The position numbers and the translations under genes are program-made. Shown here one piece after another: positions 8,135-14,199 of a stretch of 14,199 nt of DNA (positions within the stretch are counted from its first letter, which is position 1; every line of letters starts with the position of its first letter). This DNA is from Rikenella sp. Lineage in GTDB: Bacteria; Bacteroidota; Bacteroidia; Bacteroidales; Rikenellaceae. Location of the stretch: assembly GCA_029054535.1 (NCBI GenBank), contig JAIDFC010000082.1, forward strand, positions 1 through 14,199, in the 5' to 3' direction. Below the pieces are notes generated by a model. That model was given only the letters and a program-made list of their open reading frames with translations. It made no database searches and was not told where the DNA came from.

Positions 8135-8686
8135 TTACTGGTTCGTTTTTCTTGACCTGGACTTCGGCAGATAATACTGCGGATCGCGGTAATACCAGAG
8201 CGGCGCGATTATGTTTTCCGACCAAGAATAGTATTTACCTGGAGTCAATCGAAATGTCGTGGCAAATTCGACGAGTTGGAGCAGCCTTTCACGCAATTCG
8301 ACAAACTTGGATGGAGGAATGGTCTTCCCAATCTCTTTATCGAAAGAAAACCAGACATCAACCGGTCTTGCACTGGCGTCATGAACAATACCGAACGTCA
8401 ATATCATGTCTTTATAGGTTTCCAACTCTGTCGGCGTAAAGACCTCTTCCAGTGCTTGCTTGAAGACAGAACGATCTTTGATTCCCACTACATTGTTTTC
8501 CTGCGGAGTACTTGAACGAGGATACTCTCGGGGATTGACCAAAGAAATTGAATATTTCGAGATCGAACAGTTGAACACCGTTTCACTACCCTGTTTAATA
8601 ACAGAACCGTCGCTATAGTAGTTTTGTGCTCGTCCTGTCAACGGCATTATCAATGCGACTATAAAAAAAACAATTACACTTTTCAT
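8135..8686 (-). CDS. Secreted protein of unknown function (183 aa)
   Basis: Residues 1-20 form a signal peptide (MKSVIVFFIVALIM...) with likely cleavage in GRA-QN, so the mature protein is periplasmic or exported. The core, about 72-160, pairs a helical segment (FKQALEEVFTPTELETYKD) with a strand-rich segment (ILTFGIVHDASARPVDVWF) and then a helix (KFVELRERLLQLVEF). This order recalls small exported Bacteroides proteins annotated only as DUFs (from memory, the DUF5043-like type), but that is weak. There is a single mature cysteine (C40), and the C-terminus is basic. The gene stands alone between two near-identical structured repeats, each of which can end transcription. It therefore probably needs its own promoter in 8687-8787, where I see no clear consensus. 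Sampled GC is low relative to the flanking conserved genes. Confidence 0.75.
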   Translation of the reverse strand: MKSVIVFFIVALIMPLTGRAQNYYSDGSVIKQGSETVFNCSISKYSISLVNPREYPRSSTPQENNVVGIKDRSVFKQALEEVFTPTELETYKDMILTFGIVHDASARPVDVWFSFDKEIGKTIPPSKFVELRERLLQLVEFATTFRLTPGKYYSWSENIIAPLWYYRDPQYYLPKSRSRKTNQ

Positions 8687-8787
8687 AATTCACTCGTTTT
8701 AGTCGATTATTAAGTGGGGTAATGCTTTGAATACCCAGTTCGGATCTCCTTCCGGATATTGTATAACAAACAATCACTACATGACCT

Positions 8788-8862
8788 AAAGATACAAAAA
8801 TCCCCGGCACGGTTCGGTGTGGCATGGGTGGGTTTGGTTTGCAATACGAACGGCGCCGGGGA
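8788..8862 (-). repeat. 75-bp structured intergenic repeat, copy 2
   Basis: Second copy of the 8051-8125 repeat (71/75 identical, substitutions at repeat positions 22, 32, 50 and 59). It begins 17 bases after the stop of the 184-aa gene. Both copies have the same orientation and the same placement just downstream of a minus-strand gene. Confidence 0.85.
8796..8862 (-). terminator. Probable intrinsic terminator (repeat copy 2)
   Basis: On the minus strand, arm 8862-8847 pairs with 8816-8801 over 16 positions: 14 Watson-Crick pairs, one G-U wobble and one C/C mismatch. Five T residues follow (8800-8796). It would end the transcript of the JAMM lipoprotein and 184-aa genes. Confidence 0.6.
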
Positions 8863-8879
8863 AATTAACTAATTATCCA

Positions 8880-9434
8880 TTATTCGGGGTGATTCTTTAG
8901 GTATTGTTTAACAAAGTCCGTAGCATCCTGATATCTGCCCTGCAAAAAACGTAGATGACCGATCTTTTGCTCGATTTCCGAGGACCAGGGTAAAATGCGT
9001 TCAAAACCCAGGTTCTTGAAATAGTTGAACAATTCCGGGTTTCTTTTCAATGTTACAAAAGGATAAATGGTAAGCCCGATTCCATAAATCGTTTTACCTT
9101 CGTCCACCAATCGCATCAGTTCTTCTTTGGTATAAGGAAAGCACATAAATGCAAGAATGCATGGCATATTGTAGGCCTCGCTATAATACAGATAAAACGT
9201 CCGAATCGGCATAGCCGGATCCAAGTCTTGCAGGAATTTGGAAAGCGGTTGTTCATAATAAGGATTATCTGCTCCTCCATCAAAATTTTGAGTTAGATAG
9301 CCTACCGTATCCCCATTATATTGGCTGAACGGATAGAGCGGATGATCGGTAATAATTTTGTGTTGGTTCTGTGCGAGACCGAGATTGCTGACCAGAAACA
9401 AAGCGAGAATCGCTAAAAATTGAGTGAGTCTCAT
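8880..9434 (-). CDS. Secreted protein of unknown function (184 aa), coupled to the JAMM lipoprotein gene
   Basis: Residues 1-21 are a signal peptide with likely cleavage at LGLA-Q. The mature part starts with a YNGDTVGYLTQNF segment (39-51) and EQPLSKFLQDLD (61-72), then a strand-rich middle (IRTFYLYYSEAYNMPCILAF) and a helical end (IGHLRFLQGRYQDATDFVKQ) that looks like half a TPR. I recognise no named family, though similar exported proteins occur in Bacteroidales beside modular lipoproteins (recollection, not checked). The ATG lies 9 bases after the stop of the JAMM lipoprotein gene, so the two are almost certainly cotranscribed, and a terminator-like repeat follows. Two cysteines (C92, C98) remain in the mature part. 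The GC is low: 20 of 60 bases at 9001-9060. A role as cognate partner or immunity protein is plausible but unproven. Confidence 0.8.
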   Translation of the reverse strand: MRLTQFLAILALFLVSNLGLAQNQHKIITDHPLYPFSQYNGDTVGYLTQNFDGGADNPYYEQPLSKFLQDLDPAMPIRTFYLYYSEAYNMPCILAFMCFPYTKEELMRLVDEGKTIYGIGLTIYPFVTLKRNPELFNYFKNLGFERILPWSSEIEQKIGHLRFLQGRYQDATDFVKQYLKNHPE

Positions 9435-9443
9435 GATTCAAAG

Positions 9444-11039
9444 TTATTTGCAAGTTGAACGCATAATGGTGTTGTTTTGTATGGTAGTCTCTTTTTGTTT
9501 GAAACTGCCGTTTTCATATTTCAAGATACGCACTCCAGTGTGGTATTTGTCCAGTATATAACTTAAAGCATAGGCGTACGGTTCGTCCATCGCCCTGTCA
9601 AGCGCATGAATAGGATTAAAAACGCTTTGTAATTCATCATTCATCTGTTTATTCATAGTAGTATCTGCATCCAGCGCGTCAAGAAAAGAGTAAGCAGCCG
9701 GCATATTTTCTATTTGAATTACATAGATGATCGGCGATGTACCGTTACTTGGTCGGACTGCTACAATAGATGTCGTGGTTCGTCCTTCTGTCAGTCGGTT
9801 GCTTGCAATCAAACTTCTAACATCCGTAATCGACTGCGGGTGCTCTGAATATGGATGGGTGTGAAACTTGGCTACCGTATTAATCAAACCATATGTAGTC
9901 GGATAACTGACATGATGCGGTTCGCCAGAACGTATCTCTCCCAACTCATAAGTTCGGGTTTGTAAGTTGTAATTCAAGGCTACGCCCCATTCTACATTAT
10001 CGTTGATATGAGCATTGATGAAGTCCTGTAATCCGACACTGTTGAACGCGTTGTACATCATTTGTGCCCCGGAAGCATTTCGGATACCCGATTCGCTGCA
10101 ATCGATTTCCTGAATCGGGTCTACTTTGAATGTTCCTGTATTATTGTTCCCCCCTCCTCCTCCATTCCCGCCTCCAGGAGGATCGACCGGCGGAGTCGTC
10201 GGTTTCTCGAGGTTCCCCTCGTTTCCGATCGTCGAGCAATAACAACCGGCCCCGCTACTCTGGCAGTAACACTCCTGCATCTTGCATGTCTGACAGGCCT
10301 TGACAACTACAGGAGGAACATCTATTTCCTTATCCAAAGCATACATGGCCGGCGTTCCGCTAGAGATTCTCAGATCCGGAGCCAAAACCTCCAGTGCCTC
10401 GCTCAGCGACGGACGTTCGACAGGATCATATACCTGTGCCACCCGAACCCCATCGCTGTACTTATCGGCATTTACAAAACGGCCGTCCAAAGAATGATAA
10501 ATCACTAAACCGGAAAATCCGTTCTTGTCCCCTAAATTAATGAATTTTCGTCCGTAATCCCGATGCCGGGCATAGTATTCCGGCGTCGGAACGAGGGTGG
10601 CGATATAGGTATACAGCCCGTTCCACTGCGAATGGTCGTGCCAACGGTTTACGACTAACTTCTGGACGATATCCACCGTCCGACGAATGGTATCGCCTCG
10701 GCGATTCGGTTCCCAAAAAGTGCCGGTAAAGAGAAACCGAGGATCGATCGGCAAATCAACCCCTTCGAGGTACCGATCTGCCACCGCACGATGCGCCTTG
10801 TCCCACAGCGGGGTAAAGTCGCCCGGCATCAGGCCCGTCGGCCGATCGGCCGAAAGTTTGGTGCGGTAAGGCAGCATCTCCGAATATTGGTACTCGAAGA
10901 AATCACGCGCCTCGCTCACCGTCAGCGTCGGTTCCACCGATCCGGGAGCATCCCCGCCGAACCGATCGCGGCGGCAGGCCCAAATGACGATACCCACGGC
11001 TGCGGCCGACAAACCGTACAAAAGTAATTTGTGTCTCAT
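9444..11039 (-). CDS. Lipoprotein with C-terminal JAMM/MPN+ metalloprotease-like domain
   Basis: A 531-aa modular surface or periplasmic lipoprotein. Residues 1-22 are a lipoprotein signal with lipobox IWAC (C22 acylated). Residues about 37-240 form an N-terminal module beginning TVSEARDFFEYQYSE, resembling scaffolds of Bacteroidales lipoproteins with variable ends (recollection). Next come a compact cysteine segment (C249, C252, C257, C259, C266, C268) and a Pro/Gly/Asn linker at 279-302. The C-terminal domain carries a complete JAMM signature: E350 (NVEWGVAL), then H393-T-H395, exactly seven residues, S403-x-x-D406. JAMM enzymes are zinc-dependent isopeptidases or peptidases, and JAB-like domains also occur as tips of polymorphic toxins. 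Sampled GC is 55-60% in the N-terminal half (10741-10800, 10861-10920) and 38-40% in the C-terminal half (9481-9540, 9841-9900), suggesting domain exchange. It is first in a pair with the 184-aa gene. Motif confidence is high; the biological role is inferred. Confidence 0.85.
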   Translation of the reverse strand: MRHKLLLYGLSAAAVGIVIWACRRDRFGGDAPGSVEPTLTVSEARDFFEYQYSEMLPYRTKLSADRPTGLMPGDFTPLWDKAHRAVADRYLEGVDLPIDPRFLFTGTFWEPNRRGDTIRRTVDIVQKLVVNRWHDHSQWNGLYTYIATLVPTPEYYARHRDYGRKFINLGDKNGFSGLVIYHSLDGRFVNADKYSDGVRVAQVYDPVERPSLSEALEVLAPDLRISSGTPAMYALDKEIDVPPVVVKACQTCKMQECYCQSSGAGCYCSTIGNEGNLEKPTTPPVDPPGGGNGGGGGNNNTGTFKVDPIQEIDCSESGIRNASGAQMMYNAFNSVGLQDFINAHINDNVEWGVALNYNLQTRTYELGEIRSGEPHHVSYPTTYGLINTVAKFHTHPYSEHPQSITDVRSLIASNRLTEGRTTTSIVAVRPSNGTSPIIYVIQIENMPAAYSFLDALDADTTMNKQMNDELQSVFNPIHALDRAMDEPYAYALSYILDKYHTGVRILKYENGSFKQKETTIQNNTIMRSTCK

Positions 11040-11093
11040 ACTGCGATAAATTTAGTGAATAAACCCACCCGGCAATTACCGCAAAACACACTA

Positions 11094-11124
11094 TAAATAT
11101 ACCAAAAAGAAAACAAGAGGCCAA
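11094..11124 (-). promoter_or_regulatory. Likely promoter for the JAMM lipoprotein operon
   Basis: On the minus strand TTG (11124-11122) is followed after 20 bases by TATATTTA (11101-11094), near the Bacteroidetes consensus with one mismatch in the last -7 base. The leader to the ATG at 11039 would be about 48 bases. A second weaker pair (TTG at 11075-11073, TAAATTTA at 11054-11047) would start transcription almost at the ATG and is less likely. Confidence 0.45.
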
Positions 11125-11190
11125 GCTATTTCACTAAATCCTCAGACGAATTATATTTACTAAACGAAAAGTATCCGTCGAAAAAACGCC

Positions 11191-11198
11191 TACCTTTA
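11191..11198 (+). promoter_or_regulatory. Possible -7 box for the U32 gene
   Basis: TACCTTTA matches TAnnTTTG except for the last base. It lies 34 bases before the ATG at 11232 but only 10 before the ATG at 11208, which favours the later start. No TTG lies at the expected upstream spacing. Confidence 0.3.
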
Positions 11199-11231
11199 CG
11201 GCTGCCGATGAACCAATCAGATAAAAAAGCT

Positions 11232-13055
11232 ATGGGCATAGTCGAGTTATTGGCCCCGGCCGGGAGTTGCGAGATCGGGCGAGCTGCGATCGCAGCCGGC
11301 GCCGACGCCGTGTACGTCGGTGCCGAGCGGTTCGGCGCGCGGACCGCTGCCGGGAATCCCATGAGCGAGATCGAGGCGTTGGCTCGCTATGCGCATGGGT
11401 TCGGCGCACGGGTTTATGTAACGATGAATACCCTGTTGTTCGACGACGAGCTGGAGGCCGCTCGGCGGAGCGCCTGGGAGGCTTACGAAGCAGGAGTCGA
11501 CGCCCTGATCGTGCAAGATATGGCCTTCACACAGCTGGAACTGCCGCCGATCGCCCTGCACGCCTCGACCCAGACCTTCAACCTCACGCCGGAACGTGCC
11601 GCTTTTTTGGCCGCGGCCGGATTTTCGCGGATCGTCGTGGAACGCGGGGCATCGCTGGAGCAGATTCGGGCCATCCGGGCCGCCATTCCCGACCACGTCG
11701 AGCTGGAGGCATTCGTGCATGGTGCGATCTGCGTCTCGTACAGCGGACAGTGCTACTTGGGCCATGCCTTGTGCGGCCGGGGTGGGAACCGGGGGAATTG
11801 CGCTCAGCCTTGCCGGGCGCAGTACGACCTGTATAACGACCGCGGCCGGCTGCTGCAAAAAGATCGCCCCCTGCTTTCGGTGCGCGACCTGAACCTCGGC
11901 GACCGGCTCGGCGAACTACTCGAGGCCGGCGTCTGCTCGCTGAAGATCGAGGGGCGGCTCAAAGAGGCCGATTACGTGGTGAACAACACGGCCTACTATC
12001 ATCGAAAGCTCAATGATTTAGAGGTTCGGCGCGCATCGGCGGGCGAAGTGGCGTGCGGGTTCGAGCCGCAGCCGGAGAAGAGTTTCTCGCGTGGATTTAC
12101 GACCTATTTTTGGGACGGCAGACGGTCCGGGGTGGCTGCTCCGGAGGCCCGATCGGTGGGAGAGGCCGTCGGCACGACGCTCAAGAGCGAAGGCGCTGCC
12201 CTGACGCTCCGCCTGCGTCCCGGCATCGCGCTGCACAACGGCGACGGCATCTGTTTCGTGGGTCGTTCGGGACGTTTGGAGGGGGCGTCGGTGAACCGGG
12301 CCGCCGGGGAGCGAATCGAGTTGAACAAAGCGATCCGGATTCCGGTCGGCACGCAGGTTTTCCGGAACTTCGACCGCTCGTTCCGGCCGTCGGCCGAGCG
12401 ACGGCTGCGGGTTGCGGTGGCGTTCGGCCCGGAACAGCTCTCCGCGACCGACGAGACGGGCGTTTCGGTCTCGATTCCGCTCCTCCGCAGAGACTACGAA
12501 CCGGCCGCCAATCGGGCATTGGCGGAACGGAATATCCGACAGGCTTTCGGCAAGAGCGGCGGAACGATTTTCGACGTCGCGGAGGTTTCGATAGGTTTCG
12601 AACCGGAAGTCGCCTTGCCGTTCGTCCCGGCGGCAGAGCTCAACGCCCTGCGGCGCGAGTTGCTCGATGCCTTGTCGGCGGCCCGGCTTTCGGCCTACCG
12701 GCGTCCGGAGCCTTATGTGCGGCCGAGCGTCGCGCCGACACGGCCGCCGGGCGTGGCGAACGACTATCGGGCCAACGTCTCGAACTCGCTGGCCGAGCGA
12801 TTCTACCGCTGGGCAGGCTTCGAACCGTCGGAATGGGCTCTGGAGGCGCAATCCGATCCGGATTTCGCAGGACGCGAGGTGATGCGAAGCCCGTACTGCC
12901 TCCGTCGCGAGACGGGGACCTGCCTCCGCGAACATCCGGAGTTGCGCCGCGAGCGGCTCTACCTGAAGAACAACGGCATCCGGCTGGAACTGGTCTTTCA
13001 CTGCGCTGCGTGCGAGATGGGGGTCGTCTACCGGGGGCGCGACGAAGAGGACTAA
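11232..13055 (+). CDS. U32-family protein (peptidase U32 / RlhA-like)
   Basis: A 607-aa cytoplasmic enzyme. It opens with the family start VELLAPAGS and the GADAVYVG strand of a TIM-barrel-like fold. The U32 signature EAFVHGAICVSYSGQC lies at about 159-174, with cysteines at 167, 174, 181, 190, 194 and 235, several of which are Fe-S ligands in characterised members; SLKIEGR follows at about 236-242. Although named peptidases, characterised U32 proteins of this size (RlhA/YdcP) hydroxylate 23S rRNA, and shorter ones act on tRNA or ubiquinone. The length and a long middle insertion fit the RlhA-like class. The C-terminus adds a Cys4 set (C556, C564, C591, C594) that looks like a zinc ribbon. 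I prefer the ATG at 11232 because AGATAAAAAAGC precedes it and the core family begins there; 11208 is the alternative and adds 8 residues. It is divergent from the JAMM operon and GC-rich. Confidence 0.88.
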   Translation: MGIVELLAPAGSCEIGRAAIAAGADAVYVGAERFGARTAAGNPMSEIEALARYAHGFGARVYVTMNTLLFDDELEAARRSAWEAYEAGVDALIVQDMAFTQLELPPIALHASTQTFNLTPERAAFLAAAGFSRIVVERGASLEQIRAIRAAIPDHVELEAFVHGAICVSYSGQCYLGHALCGRGGNRGNCAQPCRAQYDLYNDRGRLLQKDRPLLSVRDLNLGDRLGELLEAGVCSLKIEGRLKEADYVVNNTAYYHRKLNDLEVRRASAGEVACGFEPQPEKSFSRGFTTYFWDGRRSGVAAPEARSVGEAVGTTLKSEGAALTLRLRPGIALHNGDGICFVGRSGRLEGASVNRAAGERIELNKAIRIPVGTQVFRNFDRSFRPSAERRLRVAVAFGPEQLSATDETGVSVSIPLLRRDYEPAANRALAERNIRQAFGKSGGTIFDVAEVSIGFEPEVALPFVPAAELNALRRELLDALSAARLSAYRRPEPYVRPSVAPTRPPGVANDYRANVSNSLAERFYRWAGFEPSEWALEAQSDPDFAGREVMRSPYCLRRETGTCLREHPELRRERLYLKNNGIRLELVFHCAACEMGVVYRGRDEED

Positions 13056-13278
13056 CCCAGCTCCAGGCCTTTTTACTCTGCAATCAACCGCAATCTCCGA
13101 TCGTGCGAGTCGCCACCATCCCGGGCGGCTGGCCGGTGCCGAGCGGCACTCGAAACGGACAGTGCCTACTCTATTCTATATATTCTCGCCCGCACGCTAT
13201 AACAGCCCCGGCTCCCGTAAACGGCAAGATACGACGAACATAGTTCTGGGACAATGGCGGATTTTCAGAAAGTTTAGA
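13056..13278. other. Spacer after the U32 gene
   Basis: No gene is supported here. A small hairpin, GTGCC/GGCAC, lies at about 13136-13149 without a T-run, so no convincing terminator for the U32 gene is visible. Confidence 0.35.
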
Positions 13279-13596
13279 ATGCGACAACAATCGACTGACT
13301 TCGCTGGATGTCAGCAAGTGTACACAATTGAAACCGTTGATTTGCTACAAGAATCGACTGACCTCTTTGAACGTCAGTGGGTGTACACAATTAAGAGATT
13401 TGGATTGCCAAGACAATCAACTGTCAGTTGCAGCCCTGAACAAAAACCTCAACGACCTGATAATGCCAAAGGATACATCACAATATTGACCATGCCACAG
13501 CCGGCGATTACTACATCGCCGAAGATAAAAGATGAATGTAAACCTCCATTAAAAAATCAAAACTTCGAGGTCGCTTTGAGTCGGGCGGTCGAGTAA
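13279..13596 (+). CDS. Doubtful small ORF containing 21-residue repeats
   Basis: An open frame from the ATG at 13279 (it stays open upstream to an ATG at 13162) to TAA at 13594-13596 would encode about 105 residues. Its start consists of two full 21-residue repeats and part of a third, with the pattern QSTD....Q.VYTI (QQSTDFAGCQQVYTI and QESTDLFERQWVYTI, then RQSTVSC). There is no signal peptide, recognised domain or clear promoter. The frame matching the 63-base repeat period favours coding, but the DNA repeats could be noncoding sites or a decaying minisatellite instead. It is AT-richer than the U32 gene beside it. Confidence 0.25.
   Translation: MRQQSTDFAGCQQVYTIETVDLLQESTDLFERQWVYTIKRFGLPRQSTVSCSPEQKPQRPDNAKGYITILTMPQPAITTSPKIKDECKPPLKNQNFEVALSRAVE
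13289..13435 (+). repeat. 63-base tandem repeat (two full copies plus a partial)
   Basis: Units begin at 13289, 13352 and 13415, exactly 63 bases apart. The first two agree at about 44 of 63 positions, with blocks of strict conservation: AATCGACTGAC, GTCAG and GTGTACACAATT. In each, CTGAC and GTCAG can pair around a 10-base loop, and TGTACA is a palindrome. The third copy keeps only the first block (AATCAACTG). Confidence 0.7.
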
Positions 13597-13613
13597 CTGG
13601 GAAACCTCCGGAT

Positions 13614-13650
13614 AAAAAAAGGGACGGGGTTCTTTATAGAACCTCGTCCC
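13614..13650 (-). terminator. Intrinsic terminator of pgk
   Basis: On the minus strand a 13-bp stem (13650-13638 with 13633-13621, one G-U pair, 4-base loop) is followed by seven T residues (13620-13614). It lies 23 bases after the pgk stop, a classic intrinsic terminator. Confidence 0.92.
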
Positions 13651-13673
13651 TTCCGTATTAAACAAGCTATAGA

Positions 13674-14199
13674 TTACTTCCGAATCGCCGCAACCCCCGG
13701 CAGTTCCTTGCCTTCCATGTATTCCAGCAACGCGCCGCCGCCGGTCGATACATAGCTCACCTTATCGGCCATCCCGAACTTATTGATACATGCCACCGAG
13801 TCGCCCCCGCCGATCAGCGAATAAGCCCCCTTGGCCGTCGCCGCCACGATCGCTTCGGCGATCGCTTTCGAGCCGTTCGCGAAAGTATCGAACTCGAATA
13901 CCCCCACCGGACCGTTCCACAGGATGGTTTTCGACTCTTCGATCACCTTGCGGAACTTCTCTTCGGTCTTAGGACCGATGTCCATCCCTTCCCAGCCGTC
14001 CGGAATGTCGTTGGCCGGACAGATCTTGACGTTCGCGTCGTTACTGAACGCGTCGCCGCACCGTGCATCCTCGGCCAGCACGAGGTTAACCCCCAATTTC
14101 TTAGCCTTTTCGATAATCGCGAGCGCGGTGTCGAACTGGTCTTTTTCGCAGATCGAGGTTCCGATCTTGCCCCCCAGAGCCGCCATGAAAGTATAGGTC
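13674..14199 (-). CDS. pgk: Phosphoglycerate kinase, C-terminal part (cut by window edge)
   Basis: Glycolytic enzyme that transfers phosphate between 1,3-bisphosphoglycerate and ADP in the cytoplasm. About 174 residues are visible, in frame to the window edge, starting YTFMAALGGKIGTS. The nucleotide-binding C-terminal domain is intact: NGPVGVFEFDTFANGSKAIA, then the GGGDSVA loop and STGGGALLEYMEGK near the end. The usual length is about 420 residues, so the N-terminal half lies to the right of the window. The internal Met that opens the visible frame is not the real start. The sequence looks functional, with no frameshift, and the gene ends at its own terminator. Confidence 0.97.
   Translation of the reverse strand, partial: TYTFMAALGGKIGTSICEKDQFDTALAIIEKAKKLGVNLVLAEDARCGDAFSNDANVKICPANDIPDGWEGMDIGPKTEEKFRKVIEESKTILWNGPVGVFEFDTFANGSKAIAEAIVAATAKGAYSLIGGGDSVACINKFGMADKVSYVSTGGGALLEYMEGKELPGVAAIRK

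Noticed and set aside
8613..8825. 70-codon minus-strand frame starting inside repeat copy 2
   Set aside because: Its start (MPHRTVPGIFVS) is simply the translated repeat, shared with a frame starting in copy 1, and the rest overlaps the signal-peptide region of the 183-aa gene.
11060..11070. AAACCCACCC shared with the minus strand of the 75-bp repeats
   Set aside because: Only ten bases match and none of the hairpin arms are present, so chance is sufficient.
12018..13243. Long antisense (12018-13001) and alternative (12053-13243) frames over the U32 gene
   Set aside because: Shadow frames of a GC-rich gene; low-complexity Arg/Gly/Pro composition and no motifs.
13289..13435. Tandem repeat considered as a CRISPR array
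   Set aside because: Units are 63 bases with short conserved blocks, about 70% identity and only two to three copies. There is no constant repeat with variable spacers and no cas genes nearby.

Overview
The window looks like a moderately GC-rich Bacteroidales chromosome, most like Alistipes/Rikenellaceae. That rests on family-level resemblance of the proteins, Bacteroidetes-type promoter boxes (TAnnTTTG-like, often with TTG about 19-21 bases upstream), weak Shine-Dalgarno signals and mixed GC. It is inference from sequence character, not a database match.

Layout. Positions 1-504 hold no convincing gene but an unusual density of inverted repeats, ending in a likely promoter for a secreted M16 zinc peptidase (505-3342, +). 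A strong 18-bp hairpin (3377-3421) separates it from a convergent minus-strand block. In order of minus-strand transcription that block is: a lipoprotein with a C-terminal JAMM/MPN+ metalloprotease-like domain (11039-9444); a secreted 184-aa protein starting 9 bases later; a 75-bp structured repeat; a secreted 183-aa protein; a second copy of the repeat; a Wzy/O-antigen-ligase-like membrane protein with a TPR tail; a MacB/FtsX-type ABC permease; and a 58-residue putative lipoprotein (3629-3453). Divergent from the JAMM gene is a U32-family enzyme (11232-13055, +). It is followed by a 0.6-kb low-coding stretch with a 63-base tandem repeat inside a possible small ORF. The window ends in the C-terminal part of phosphoglycerate kinase (minus strand, cut by the window edge) with a textbook intrinsic terminator.

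The conserved genes are the M16 peptidase, the U32 enzyme and pgk. The interval between the M16 and U32 genes looks accessory: sampled stretches of several genes are visibly AT-richer, two intergenic repeats frame one of the genes, and most products are exported or membrane proteins.

The most interesting candidate is the JAMM lipoprotein with its tightly coupled secreted partner. The lipid anchor, N-terminal scaffold, six-cysteine knot-like segment, Gly/Pro linker and C-terminal JAMM motif, together with a drop in GC around the linker, resemble a modular, exchangeable surface effector. The 184-aa protein is a plausible cognate partner or immunity factor. That role is inference only.
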